Notes: generated from the sequence alone by a model not told the origin. DNA of 64,000 nt from Odobenus rosmarus divergens (GCF_000321225.1 NW_004450458.1:1305186-1369185); one strand, 5' to 3'. Positions 44,419-56,239 are shown, counted from the stretch's first letter. Made by a program: numbers and translations.

Positions 44419-45544
44419 CCGCCAACTTGGTCGCTTTGCTTCGCCCTCCCTCTGCTTTTGGTGTTTCTGGAGCCACAACCTCTGTCTTACCGACCGCGGG
44501 TTAGTATTCTCTGAACCCGCGTAGTTGGCTGCCTGTGCTGCATTGTGCGAAAGCGCCAGAGTGGTGGCAACCATTATCCCACACATGAAATCGTTTTGTC
44601 CCACGATCGACGAAGCACGAAGAGGGAAGAAAGGGGAGGCAGCTGCCTGGAAAACTGGTTGCATGTGAACCTAGCCCTATTGCTGGGGGTACACGTTGGG
44701 TACTTGGCCTTTTGAGGAAATACTCACGTCCGTGCCAGACAGGCGAGCCAGAGGCACGAAATCTCCCTTTGCCTCCTGTAACAGATGTTGGTCTGTGTTT
44801 TCGTGAGTAATGTATTTAAGAAATGGTCCGCGAAGGACTTAAGTACATCTGCTTAGCCCTTAATTCACCTGAGTTGTAAATTTAATTCAGGGACTTCCTG
44901 AAACCAAGCGACACATGACCCAAAGCTGAAGATTTTGCCGCACTGTCTTCAACAAATCACCGTGAAACAAGACAATTTTAATAATCTCAAGTACTCTATC
45001 TCTACCTGCAATCAAAACTCTTCAATTCTGCCAGATTAGATTCATTCGTTAAAGATGTGCCCCCAGAAGAGAGGATAAATGTGTATGTAGCCCACATTTA
45101 GACGGTACCATAAATAGCCTTCCCGTTCTTCTGTGACTCTGTTGCGCCCCGCAGTACCTTTCTATTCTTCTACAAATTCCTTTCCTCTGTTTTCTGTCTC
45201 CAAAAACAAGCCAACAAAATCTGAACAGAAATCTCTTGATTTAATAAATATATCTTGGCCATAACCCAGCTGCCCCACTGTCAATTTTATTCCCTAAGCA
45301 CAGTATTATGAGCAAATACTGCATATGAAAATACATTAAGGGATAATGACTTTGCAGAAGATTTAATACAGGGCTCCTATTAAGAGAATGAATCCAGTGC
45401 AATTATGATTTGTTGATCAAAAAAAATCAATCAAAAATAAAAAAATTATTTTGCATAAATAAAACACATTTTATTAAAGCCCAATTGAATAGTTGAAAAT
45501 AACACAAGAACTGGACGAATTTATTTTAAAGCTTTTTATCTTCC

Positions 45545-45900
45545 CTTCCATTCCCATGTATTGAATATATAATAGATGCTAGACACTATTCTAAAAGCTG
45601 GGGATACAGCAGGGAATGAGACAAAGGTGTTTATGCTCAAGATGCTTATATCGGAAGATACGATAAGCATAAATAGGAAAATCTCCAACCGCTAATTCCT
45701 ATAATGAAAACAAGCAGGAGAGCGTGATAAAGATAGGGGTGTTATTTTAGATTGGGGGGGTCAGAGAAGGCCTATCTGACTAAGTGATATTTAATCTGAG
45801 ACCTGAAGGGTACAGCCATGGAAATACCTAGAGAAAGAGTGTACCAGGGAACAGGAGCAGCTAGAACAAAAGGCACAAGGAGCAAACAAACAGCCATTCA
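45545..45900 (-). mobile_element. LINE-2 fragment, minus orientation
   Basis: TGAATATATAATAGATGC, ACACTATTCTAAAAGCTGGG, ACAGCAGGGAATGAGAC, GGTCAGAGAAGGCCTATCTG and GAGACCTGAAGGGTACAGCC run in the antisense L2 order, matching the copy at 37.3 kb. Confidence 0.6.
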
Positions 45901-45904
45901 GCTA

Positions 45905-46068
45905 TGCCTTGGTAGTATTTCTCAACATTTCGAATCACTAGGGAGATTTAAAAATTACAAATGGCCAGACCAAATGACTCAGAATCTCTAGAGGTAATCC
46001 CAAGCACAGTACTTTTTAAAAGCTCCCAAATGATTCTAATGTGCACCCATGGTTAACCACTACTAAAG
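45905..46068 (-). mobile_element. MER5A-type hAT-Charlie element
   Basis: AATCACTAGGGAGATTTAAAA, GACTCAGAATCTCTAGAGG, TTTTTAAAAGCTCCCAAATG and ATTCTAATGTGCACCCATGG. Close to the MER5A consensus I recall. A second MER5-like element follows immediately. Confidence 0.8.
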
Positions 46069-46069
46069 C

Positions 46070-46185
46070 AGTGGTTCTCGTTGAATGGTCTCTGGACCAG
46101 CAGCATTAGGATCACCTGGGAACTTGTTGGAAATGCAAGTTCTCAGGACCTACCCCAGACCTATTGAATCTAAAACTCTGGGGTA
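46070..46185 (+). mobile_element. MER5-type hAT element, abutting the previous one
   Basis: CAGTGGTTCTCGTTGAATGG start, then AGCATTAGGATCACCTGGG and GAAATGCAAGTTCTCAGG, with CTAAAACTCTGGGGTAATC at the right. Confidence 0.75.
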
Positions 46186-46209
46186 ATCTCAGAAAAAAAG
46201 AAAAGAAAA

Positions 46210-46400
46210 GGTGTATTGGATTAGGGTAGTAATCAACGGAGTAGTGACAAGTGGAAAGATTTAGGATATGTTCTGGAAGGAGAATCGTATCAGGATTAGC
46301 TGATAGACTAGATGTGAAAACAGGTGAGGAAAAGAAATCGAAAATGACTCCCAGGTTTGTAGCCTGAGCTTCTAGGTGAATGGCTGTGCCCTATCTTGAA
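46210..46400 (-). mobile_element. Probable LINE-2 remnant
   Basis: AAAATGACTCCCAGGTTTG and GTAGCCTGAGCTTCTAGG belong to the same antisense family as the 40.5 kb block; the two MER5 elements separate it from the 45.5 kb L2 piece. Confidence 0.45.
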
Positions 46401-46831
46401 ATGGGGAAGACGATGCAACCATCTCCCTGGAATACTTTATGAACTTCTCTCTTTACAAACGATCCTTAGCTGTCCAGGTGAAGGATGTGGTGACTGTGGT
46501 AAAGTCCCACAACCAAGAACCAGTCTTTTAACTCTCAAAAGTCCAAGGGCTTTTCCACCGAACCATGCTGCCTTATGTCTCATCATTTGCTATAGTAGCA
46601 CAGATCATGTTTCCAAGGATAAATTCTGTAAGGATTTTCAAGGATAAGGTTTTGAAGTTACTCTTGAGCTATGGTTATTTCTGGAGTCTACTTAACTGTT
46701 CTCATCCCTGTATAAAATGCTCCACCCCCCTCCTTTCTGACCTCAAGCCTACTTATCCTTCAATGTCTGTCCAATTTCCTCCTCAGTAAGACCTCCTGAT
46801 TTCTTCTTTACGGGTCTGTCCAGCTCCTCTA

Positions 46832-46965
46832 AGCCAGTGGTTCTCAGTCTTACCTGTACATGGGAAGCGTTAAAAGCAGATTCTCAGGTTTCATGCCAGG
46901 CATATGAAAGGTGGGCAGGGGGATATTGATGAACAGTCAGCATTGAGAAGCACTAGTGCAAACTA
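46832..46965. mobile_element. MER5-like hAT element with visible inverted ends
   Basis: Begins AGCCAGTGGTTCTCAGTC and ends CATTGAGAAGCACTAGTG, imperfect inverted repeats; internal AAAAGCAGATTCTCAGG. Confidence 0.7.
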
Positions 46966-47050
46966 TATTTAGAAATTAATTAGGTACCTATCTTATAATA
47001 TTCCTTGGATTGTTTTATGTTGTTGTTTAGTATTTCATGCATATATATAT

Positions 47051-47235
47051 TTTTTAAAGATTTTATTTATTTATTTGAGAGAGAGAATGAGAGAGAGAGA
47101 GCAGATGAGAGGGGGGAGGGTCAGAGGGAGAAGCAGGCAGACTCCCTGCTGAGCAGGGAGTCCAATCCCGGGACTCCAGGATCATGACCTGAGCGGAAGG
47201 CAGTCGCTTAACCAGCTGAGCCACCCAGGTACCCC
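47051..47235 (-). mobile_element. Can-SINE, minus orientation
   Basis: TTTAAAGATTTTATTTATTTATTTGAG tail in antisense, GGGGGAGGGTCAGAGGGAG body, head ending GAGCCACCCAGGTACCCC. Flanking text TTTAGTATTTCAT and TTTAATATTTCAT is a diverged target duplication. Confidence 0.9.
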
Positions 47236-47954
47236 TATTATTTAATATTTCATATGTATATTTCATATACACACACACACACACATACATATTCTGATTC
47301 TTAGAGGAGAACACTTACTCCTCCCCTGCTCTTTTGTTCCATAAGGGAGGAAACTCAATTGGTAATAATGTCTAGTCTCTCTGTGCTCCTTTATTCCCTG
47401 TGTCCTTGGTCTGGGGAGGAGTGACTTATCTAATTAGTGCATTTAGGAAAAATAGAGTGGGTTTGCTGAGCTTGTCTCCTCCCACATTCCTCTTGGGTGT
47501 GAGCTGCCTTAAGCCTCTTTACTGTGTAGGCTTTCAGCATAGGGAGGGCCCCCCCCCCCAGTTCAGCATTGCCTCAACTTAGGGCTTAATTAGTAGGCCT
47601 GACTGGCTCTCACATTATTATATGTTCTCTGACCTAGTCTTTATTATTAATATAGGTGACATTTGGCCTCCATATGTCTTACTCTTTTCTTTAATTTCTC
47701 AATTAGGCAACATGATTCATGGTTCCCTTTTAGCAATCCCAGACTGCTTTTAAGATAATTAAGGGAAAAGTCATGCATTCAGCATTTATGTAGTAACACA
47801 TAGGTGCTAGTCGGATATTGAGTGGTCCAAATACTTGATCTCTAAAGCCTGGCAATAGGCCTGAATTTTACTCATTTGCTCTCTAAGTGTTGTGGGAAGA
47901 ATTATGCTAAATGTGGGATGGATACAAAGTAACTAAGATAAGATTCCTGCCCTC

Positions 47955-48070
47955 AAGGAAAACCCAGTCCTAAGGTGTTTGGCAAATACTACTTTGTACC
48001 AGGCGCTGTGCTAGCCAGTAGCAATACAAAATAGATCAAATATGCTCCCTTACATAAAAGAACTCAAACT
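47955..48070 (-). mobile_element. LINE-2 3'-end fragment
   Basis: TTTGGCAAATACTACTTTG, ACCAGGCGCTGTGCTAGCC and ATATGCTCCCTTACATAAAAG follow the antisense L2 end. Confidence 0.5.
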
Positions 48071-48374
48071 GGCTTAGCTTTTTTCAACACTGATCCTTCT
48101 GAGCTTCATAAAATCAAGAGAATCATGATCAGTACCTTAAAAAATAGAATAAAATAAAATAGAACAGAAGATACCACTGTGTATTACAAGTACTAAGGGC
48201 AAGCACTACTCATGAAACTTGCTTCAGTTATCTATGTATATGGGTGTGCGTGTGTGAACTGAATTACAATGCAAAATATATTCTTACTGTAGGTCATAGT
48301 TTTTAAAAAGTTGAAGACCTAGCATCTAGCAGAAGAAGGTAGACATGTATATAGGTGACTATATTGACTATTAT

Positions 48375-48520
48375 TGTAGCTGTAACAGGAATTTTACAGA
48401 TGAGATCAAGGCTCAGGGAATCTAAAAATTTGGGAGGAAGTAATGGGTAGAGCTGACATTCAAACCCAGGTCAGTTTGATTTAAAAGAAAATTTTGTTTC
48501 CATTGGACCACAAGATTGAG
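48375..48520 (-). mobile_element. MIR SINE fragment
   Basis: ATTTTACAGATGAGATCAAGG, CTCAGGGAATCTAAAAATTTG and GACATTCAAACCCAGGTC in antisense MIR order. Confidence 0.7.
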
Positions 48521-48699
48521 GATGACACCAGGCAAGTTCTTAGGAAAAGGGGAAGATATGGGAAAAGACATGAGCAAAGTCTTGAAGTCGTTAAAATGCA
48601 TTTTGTAAGTATATATGGGGGAGGGTCAGGGTCCTTAAGATTCCATGGAAAATATACAATTCCTTTCAGTTCTAATGAACTTGGAGTGGAGGTATAATA

Positions 48700-48945
48700 T
48701 GGTAGTTGAGAACTCCTGTTCTATAATTAAACTCTGGATATAAAACCTGACTTGGTTGAATTAGTTCCACTCTCTAAAAGTTCAAACCACTACCACATTT
48801 GTAAACATTTATAAAATAGATGTAACAACAGTCCCTTCTTTGGAGGGTTGTTTTGAGAAGTTAGTGAGATACTATAAAGAGCTTGCTTAGCATAGTACCC
48901 TGCACTTAGGAGGTCTTCAATAAATGTTAGCTATTAATTTTAATA
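48700..48945 (+). mobile_element. MIR SINE, nearly full length
   Basis: ATATGGTAGTTGAGAACTCC, TAAAATAGATGTAACAAC, GGAGGGTTGTTTTGAGAAG, TGCTTAGCATAGTACCCTGC and TTCAATAAATGTTAGCTATT in the sense order. Confidence 0.88.
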
Positions 48946-49422
48946 ACCTAATGTATTCTAATATAATGGAAGGAACTGGATTACAGAATTGGTTTCATTC
49001 AATTCATTTTTACTTAATTTGGAAAACAGTCTGTGAGAGTTTCACCAGAGAAGCAGAACCATCATGTGCAATATGGAATAAGGGAATTACTCTAAGAATT
49101 AAAGGCAGTTGAGTGAGGTAGTGGACTGTCTATGCAGGCAGTTGCCTCCGTGTCTAGTGTTGATCTTACAATCGCTATACTGACAGATGAGAAGCAAAGT
49201 TGGATGGCAAAGAGGGCAAAGGGCAAACTAGGACCAATGAGCACAACTGTTACCCAGAAAGACTAACTAGAATTCACGCCTGCCTCTCCCTGCCTCCATC
49301 CTCAATGCCACAAGTTATGGTAAAGAGAAGCTGGTGCTCCTCATTATGGAACCAGACACACTCTCAGTCCAGGAGTTGGAGAGGAGAGAAGAGGAGATTT
49401 GCCAGGAGCTGGAGTGTCTTAG

Positions 49423-49867
49423 TGTCCAGGGGCTGCCAGGACAAAGTAGCACAAACTGCGTGGCTTAAACCCTCAGAAATGTATTCTCTCACAGCTCAGG
49501 AGGCTGGAAGTCTGAAACCAAGGTGCTGGCAGGGCCACACTCCCTCTGAAGGCTCTAGGGGAGAATCCTCCCTCGCTTCCGGGCGTGGCTGGCCATCCTG
49601 GGCTTTCCCCAGCTTGTAGCTGCATCACTGCAGTCCCTGCCTGTCTTAAACAAGGCTTTCTTCCTATGTTTCTGTCTCTCCCGTGTCTTCAGATGGTTTC
49701 TTATAAGGACACTAGTCATTGGATGTATGGCCTGATCTAGAAGAGCCTCATCTTAATATAACTGATTACATTTGCAAAGACCCTATTTCCAAATAAGGTC
49801 CCGTTCTGAGATTCCAGGTGGACTTGAATTTGAGGAGGGGGAGGGGACAACACCATTCAGCTCAGCA
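49423..49867 (-). mobile_element. MLT1-type (MaLR) solo LTR, minus orientation
   Basis: GGGGCTGCCAGGACAAAGTAG, GAGGCTGGAAGTCTGAAACC, TTATAAGGACACTAGTCATTG and GCAAAGACCCTATTTCC, closing near CAACACCATTCAGC. Well preserved. Confidence 0.88.
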
Positions 49868-50132
49868 GTCTAGGAACTGCAGTCAGATGTTGCTCCATGA
49901 CAATAGGAGGGTTAGTGGCAGGTCAGAGCCAATGTGCCTGGCACCTTCTGCCAGCCATTAAAACATTTTTAAAAAATTGGCAGCTGCTTCATTTCTGCCT
50001 CCCAAATAGCATCTAAAATGTCTCTGTTGGCCAACACTGACCCAGAACCATACTGGAAAGGAAATTCTGGGAAATCCCAGCTTAGCTAAATTGACATAGT
50101 ACAGAGTCACAACTCAGTAAGTCATTGAGGAC

Positions 50133-50151
50133 TTTTTTTTTTTTTTTTTTT
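50133..50151. repeat. Poly-T run
   Basis: About nineteen consecutive T at the left of the tandem SINE pair; no SINE body is attached to it. Confidence 0.9.
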
Positions 50152-50195
50152 GGAACAGGGAAATACCGGAAATGTTTTAAAAACATTGATCTGGG

Positions 50196-50366
50196 ACGCC
50201 TGGGTGGCTCAGTTGGTTAGGTGTCTGCCTTTGGTTCAGGTCATGATCCCAGAGCCCTGGGATGGAGTCCTGAATCAGGCTCCCTGCTCAGTGGGGAACC
50301 TGTGGTTCCCCCTGCTTGTGCAAAATCTCTCTCTCTGACAAATAAAGAAATAAAGTCTTAAAAAAA
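50196..50366 (+). mobile_element. Can-SINE, first of a tandem pair
   Basis: ACGCCTGGGTGGCTCAGTTGG head, GACAAATAAAGAAATAAAG tail. Preceded by CATTGATCTGGG (50184-50195) and followed by ATTGATCTGGG (50367-50377). Confidence 0.93.
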
Positions 50367-50377
50367 ATTGATCTGGG

Positions 50378-50556
50378 GGCGCCTGGGTGGTTCAGCTGGT
50401 TAACATCTGACTCTCGGTTTCACCTCAGGTCACGATCTCTGGTCAGCTCTGCGCTCAATAGGGAGTCTATTTGAAAGTTTTCTCCCTCTGCCCCTCCCCC
50501 CACTTGCTCTCTTGCTCTCTATCTCTCTCAAATAAATAAATAAATCTTTAAAAAAA
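50378..50556 (+). mobile_element. Can-SINE, second of a tandem pair, different subtype
   Basis: GGCGCCTGGGTGGTTCAGC head, CTGACTCTCGGTTTCACC arm, CTCAAATAAATAAATAAATC tail. Ends against CATGGATCTGG (50557-50567), a third copy of the target. Confidence 0.92.
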
Positions 50557-51357
50557 CATGGATCTGGCAGCAGAGGGGAGGAGAGATTGGGGGGAAGGGG
50601 GTTGAAGATGTTAAAAGATCGTTGGCATAATCTAGGAGTCTCTAAACTCTCTTTGATTGTGTTTTTGGTAATTATAGATGAGATAAATAGGGCCAACCCT
50701 CTGGCAGAATACAACTTAAAAATCTGAATTGAGAAAAACCCTAAATGTCAAAAGAACTAATAAGATAATGAAGAATAACTGGCCCAAGATTGGAGAAGAG
50801 ACAGACTTGGAAATCCAGAATCAAGCACTAGCATTTAGGGGCTCCTTTACCCAGAGGTGCATCCAGAGGTCCTGAAAAGAATGCTGAGTAGCTCCGGCCA
50901 CCACCCTGGGTGGGCAAAGCTGGAGTCCTGGGCTCAGGGCCCTGGAAGACTATCAGGCCCATAGGGCTGAGACACCAGAGAGTCACACTATAGGAGTAAG
51001 GGGGAGAACCAAAAATAAACAGGCAGCCTGGATCAGCTTTGTCTGATCTGGGCTGACCCAGAAAAGTTCAAATCCTGAAATGGGATTAAGGAAATCCCCA
51101 AGGCCTGGCAGAAACAAATTAAGAAACTCAACATTCTTGGACTCAAATTATTTTTACAAATAACTTTTCAAACACAACTTCCAGCACATACTCAAGCTTT
51201 TTTCCTCCTTTCATTTCTTGCCATTCTTAGTTAAAAAAAAAAAAATTAGCTCCCCTTTAACACACGTGTATTTGCTTCCAAAGATGAGAGAGACAAAACA
51301 AAATATTTAAGTTTTTAACATTTTATGTCTAATGGTTAGCAAACATTTTAATATCAC

Positions 51358-51745
51358 GGTTTCATTTACAAGGGCTGACGTAACATAGTACCACAAACTG
51401 GGTAGTTTAAAATGACAGAACAGTAGTCTCTCACAGTTCTGGAGGTCAGAAGTGCCAAATCAACACGTTGGTTGAGCCTGGCCCCCTCGGAAGCCTCTAG
51501 ACGAGAATCCTTCCTTGCCTCTTCCAGCCCCCAATGTGCATTAGCTTCAGGCAGCATAAATCTAATCTCTGCTGACTCTTCACAGGGTTGTTTTCCCTCT
51601 TGCCTCTGTCTTCTCGGGTAGGGACTCGTCATTAATTTAACTGAAGTTTATCTTCAACAACCCTATTTCCAAATAAAATCATTGTGAGGTACTGGAGGTG
51701 AGGATTTCAAATTATCTCTTGGTGGAACACAATTCAACCCATTAA
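51358..51745 (-). mobile_element. MLT1-type (MaLR) solo LTR, minus orientation
   Basis: ACAAGGGCTGACGTAACATAG, AGTACCACAAACTGGGTAG, TCTCACAGTTCTGGAGGTC and CAACCCTATTTCCAAATAAAA, ending near AACACAATTCAACCC. Confidence 0.87.
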
Positions 51746-52389
51746 CAATCACCAAACAGTCCTCACTGCTGTAAAAAATCTTTTGAAAATGGTTAATGCT
51801 TTGAGATGCAGCAGCTCTATGATCTAAATTCACTTCATCTTACAATTAATTTTAATGTTTGTCATAATTGTAAAAGATGCTACCAAAAGATCCGGATATC
51901 CAAATGAAAGCAGAGCATCTCTGCCTGACTTTCTGAATTGTGATACACGTTTATCAACCCCATCCACGTAGTATACAGAGATTTTCATAAATATTCGGTT
52001 AGCAAATTTCCATCTTTCCTATGTTCGTTGTTCTTGAACATTCACTGGATAAAAATGTTGCATTTTTATCATTTTTACAAATAAGTTAAAAATGCATGAG
52101 GACTCTTTGGAAAATTTTGAACAAGTGAAAAAATTCTGGTTTCAAGTTTATGTGTGACACAACTGTATAGTTTTTGACAATTAAATCATATAACGGTGGA
52201 CATGTTTTCAAAATATCCTCTCCATAGCATGCATTTCTTTTAAAAGTAACTACTTTCTCCTTTATTAAGATATCCTCTTTATCCTGAGGTAACAGATTAA
52301 ATGTGGTTATTTTCCCAAACCGTCAACCACATACTATGCCATAGAGAGCCACTCTATCATTTCATTGCAGAAAAGACGAGCAAACTTTG

Positions 52390-52805
52390 CATAGTTGGCT
52401 TCTGGGATGGACACTGATCTACCATCCATATTCACCCACTTCCCAGTGTCACCCAGTGGCTCCAGCTGTAGGGGTTGCTGATCCATCGTTCACTTCAGCG
52501 ATTGCCTCTCCCACACCCTTCCTGGGGTGGCCACATCCAGGGCCTGATCCACATAGGAACACAAAGATATGTCCATCTGAGCACAACTCAAGACAACTTG
52601 GAAGGGCCATTCTGGCTCCAGAGCTCCCATGAGGTCAGCCCTAGAGTCACTGGCCTGCAGTGCAGCTCGACTTTTCCCTCTGATATCTCCTGCCTCCCTC
52701 TTTTTCTGCCTTCTACTCTGGTTGAAACCAAGGCCACGGCCTTCATAATCATCCTACAGGCTGTGTCTCAGGGTTTCCTTCCCAGGATCCCAACCTGGAC
52801 ACCAT
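52390..52805 (+). mobile_element. Possible ERVL-type LTR (tentative)
   Basis: Ends with GGCTGTGTCTCAGGGTTTCC and ATCCCAACCTGGACACCA, like the right end of ERVL-class LTRs, after an apparent ATAAT-like signal region (CTTCATAATCATCC). The 81- and 160-codon ORFs crossing it are not protein-like. The family was not identified. Confidence 0.35.
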
Positions 52806-53110
52806 CATTTAAGAGAAAAAAAGAATGCGTAATACTTTGCAAAGAAAAAAACCAGAAAACTCCTGTGTGGTACAAAAGATTTGCTGGCCATTCTGGTGAT
52901 GACATATTTTTAAAGTCTAATTTTTGCAAAATTAAGCCCATAGAAAACCACTCCTAGCAAGGAAACAGCAATTCCACTGAGAGTGGAACCTCTAAAATGC
53001 CCTCAGGATACTGGCTGTTACTCTATCTGATGCGTGACCATATAGCATAAGGACAAGTCAGGCCCTCAGTGTCAATCCTTATAGTAAATATTAGGAAAGC
53101 TTACCTCTCT

Positions 53111-53319
53111 TTTTTTTTAATATTTATTTATTTGAGTGAGAGAGAAAGAGAGAGAGAGTGAGGCAAGGAGGGGCAGAGGGAAAAGGAGAAAGAAACTCAA
53201 GCAGACTCCATGCTCAGTGTGGAGCCTGATGTGGGGCTCAATCTTACAACCATGAGATCATGACCTGAGCTGAAACCAAGAGTCGGACACCCAACCAACT
53301 GCGCCACCCAGGTGCCCCA
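53111..53319 (-). mobile_element. Can-SINE, minus orientation
   Basis: Poly-T/AATATTTATTTATTTGAG, GA-rich body, GATGTGGGGCTCAATC, head ending GCGCCACCCAGGTGCCCC. Flanks CTTACCTCTCT (53100-53110) and CTTACTCTCTT (53320-53330). Confidence 0.92.
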
Positions 53320-53931
53320 CTTACTCTCTTATTAAAATAAAAATATACACCTTCTTGTATTTTCTTGTTATGTTCTTAATGTATTATATTTCACATTCCA
53401 CTCATCTGGGCAAAAAGCCATAAGAACTGAACATAGGGTTCAGCAAAGGAAGGGCAGGAGGGGCCCACAACGAGGAGGCAGGATCCATGAGTTGTCTGTA
53501 CTGCCAAGGACACAGAAAGAGCCACTGGTAACTTCCAGATAGTTAGCCCAAGTGACTGAATGGAAGTCAGCACCCTGAACAGAAATCTTTGACTTGGGGA
53601 ACCAGGTAACATTTGCCACGCTGGCTTTCAATCATGGTGGTGGGACCTCTGGATAAAGTTGTTCAGCAGGAAGATCTCCAGGGGCATCTGGAGGTTGTTC
53701 ATGAGAGCAGTCAGGCCTTGTTGGAAATGTGAAAGCTTAAGGAGGAATGAAAGTCTGAGAAGAGAAGATGACAAGATCAAAGCAGTGTTTTGAAAAGATT
53801 GTGCCTCAAAAAGGGACAGGGGAAGAAATCTTGGGAAAAAAAGAAAAAGAGAGAGAGAGAGAGAGATTAGGTCTAGCAGTGGAGTTAAGGATATGTTGGA
53901 AAGACCTTAGGTCTTATAGGGCTTCCAAGCA

Positions 53932-54436
53932 TGTTACCCCCAAATAGGCCACTTTGGCATATTGATATTTTGAATTAAAGCCACATGAGAAACAGCATGT
54001 GCAGGGGAGGCACTCTGATTTTCCTTTTTCCTCGTGAAGCAGAAGAGAAAATTCCCATGGGAGAGGTGCCCTCCCTGTACCAGGAGGAAGGAAGCCATTC
54101 CTATCACCAGAGAGGAGAGTTGAGGTCAAGAGAAATCTGAACAAACAAACCTGGTTCAACGAACCCTGATCTTCTAGATACTTCTCCGCCATCAACTGCC
54201 CTGGCCCCAAACCTTTTGTCTTGTCACATTTTCAAAACTGACTGCTCTTTGTCCACACTGTAAGCTTGGACCCTAACTGCTCCTTGGGGGTCTTCATTTT
54301 TCTCACAAAAGCTCCCATGTACATCACTAAACAAAATTTATATGCTTTCCTCCTGTTAATTTGTCTTATGTCAGTTTAATCCTTAGGCCTATCTGGAGAC
54401 CCTAAGAGAGCAGAGGAGAAATTTTCTCTCACCTAC
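53932..54436 (+). mobile_element. Solo LTR, ERVL-like (tentative class)
   Basis: Begins TGTTACCCCCAAATAGGCC and ends near AAATTTTCTCTCACCTACA. Inside are GGGGAGGCACTCTGATTTTC, CCTATCACCAGAGAGG, and a right part with CTTATGTCAGTTTAATCC, all LTR-like. No internal retroviral gene is next to it. No 5-bp duplication could be confirmed. Confidence 0.5.
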
Positions 54437-55693
54437 AAGCCTCAGGGCCACCTCAAGGAGGCTGCAGAGGTACAGCTGTGGGCTAATGTAGTCCAAGGCC
54501 AGGGCATGGGGAGGGAAAGGAGAGGATGGCTTCAAGAGATATCACTAAGAAGGGCAAACTCTATGAGTAAAAGCAGTGAGGAACTGGCGAGAGGAAAAGA
54601 GTTCAAATCTTCCCTCTAAACATTACTTGGAAAAATACCTTCATTTCAAATACACTGTCCCCTACTCTCATCCTAACCTCCTGGAAATCCACATAAGTAT
54701 GGTTGAATTTTTAGAAGGGGGTGAAGTTATAGTTAGGCACTGAACACACACCAGTTTCTCTATGGCAACTAACACAACTAACTCTGGTAATAGATTTTTG
54801 TCTATGCAGATAGCAGCAACTTGTCACAAGCAAGAAGGTGCATATGGCTGATACTCATTTCCTTCCTTGGTCTAATCATTCTCATGACAAACAGAATATG
54901 TGGCTTTATAGATTATCAGATTAAAAGATTATATTGTCCCTGATTAGGTTAATTTGTTAGTTGTTTTCTTTTTTTAAGGAAAGCCTAAACAATTTAAAAC
55001 TTTAAAAGATAGCTATACTATGATTTTCACAATGTAATAGATTGAACATTTATAATGGATATTGTCTCAGTCTGTTTGGGCTGGCTATCTTGCCACATAT
55101 TTATGATTTTACAAGATACATCTTGTATATATATGTGATTTTAGCTTTATAGACAGGCACGATTATTTATGTCCTCATTTTCTGGGCACCTCACTCACTA
55201 CTTACTTACCATCTCAACTTCTTGCCCACATGCTCTAATTTGCCTCCCTGTTCATTCCCACCTCCTCTTCCTTTATCTACTTTCTAACCCTCTCAACCTA
55301 AGCAAAACATTAATTTTGCTCTTTCTGCTCTTAGGATTGCGTGTCTAAATGTATTTATGTGTGTAGCTATATCCCTATGAGTGTGTATCTATAGATTTAA
55401 TAAAATTTATTAGGGGGTCTAATGAAATGTATAATGAAATTTCACTTTAAAATGCATTTATCAAATTTAGCCCAATGATCCAATAACTATGGGGAAGAAG
55501 TACAAAGATGAGGAGGATATCGTTCCTATCATATTTTTTACAGTCTCGTGGAGAAAGAAGTGTGAAATGTGTTGTGTAGAAATGCAGATCCTATGTTATG
55601 GAAGTAGAAGCAGAATTCATTTTCAGGGACTCAGAGAAAAGTTCCCCCAAAGAGGTGGTTTTGCATTGGTCTTTTAAGAATGATTGGCATTTC

Positions 55694-55802
55694 AGGCCAC
55701 CTGGCTGGCTCAGTCAGTAGAGCAGGTGGCTCTTGATCTCCAGGTCATGAGTTTGAACCCCAAGTTGGGTGTAGACATTACTTAAATAAACAAACTTTTA
55801 AA
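55694..55802 (+). mobile_element. Short tRNA-Lys-like Can-SINE with perfect duplication
   Basis: GGCTGGCTCAGTCAGTAGAGC (A-box region) and GAGTTTGAACCCC (B-box region) follow the tRNA-Lys body closely. The CT-rich body of the usual SINE is absent, and an AAATAAACAAAC tail follows directly. Perfect 15-bp duplication AATGATTGGCATTTC at 55679-55693 and 55803-55817. Confidence 0.93.
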
Positions 55803-56239
55803 AATGATTGGCATTTCTATAGGTGGAGAAAGGAGAGGGGAGAAGAAGAATGTGCATTTCAAATGAGCGTGGTGGGTGTTCTCAAGGAACAATAAGCAAT
55901 CATAGAACCTATGAAAGGGTGAGATTGGAAAAATAGACAGTGCCTAGTTATGGAGAAGTCTAATGCATTGCTCAGCCACTAGGCTCAATTCTAGAGTCTA
56001 AGGGAAGCCATTCTTGTTATATCCAATGTTATTCCTTCTCCAAAACCCAAGGGGAATAATTTCGTCTTGAGACACAGAGCCGATGGTGTCCTGCCGGTAG
56101 CATCTACCCTACTCACCCCCAACCCCCATTCACCAGCCCCTAGCATTCTTAAGTCCAAGAGCAAAACTCCCTCCCTTGACCCGCAAGCCCTTGGTCTGAC
56201 CCTGCCACCCGTCCCTCCCCTCACCCCCTTGATCTCTTT

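Larger units (their letters stand above)
43600..44430 (-). promoter_or_regulatory. SMIM13: CpG island with SMIM13 promoter and first exon
   Basis: Very GC-rich with dense CpG, unlike the AT-rich surroundings. Several GC boxes of the GGGGCGG type lie at about 43911-43931. No TATA box is apparent upstream of the SMIM13 ATG, so dispersed initiation is expected. The exact start site cannot be read from sequence. Long apparent ORFs on both strands here are a by-product of GC content. Confidence 0.85.

Noticed and set aside
43634..44476. Long ORFs on both strands in the CpG island (up to 247 codons)
   Set aside because: GC-rich sequence lacks stop codons by composition; the translations are Arg/Pro/Gly/Ala-rich with no domain, and the real coding part here is only the short SMIM13 exon.
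52475..52957. 160-codon plus-strand ORF
   Set aside because: Overlaps an LTR-like repeat and shows no domain; the sequence reads as noncoding repeat.
55694..55802. A functional tRNA-Lys gene
   Set aside because: A-tail and target duplication show a SINE; arms are not fully paired and there is no terminator.
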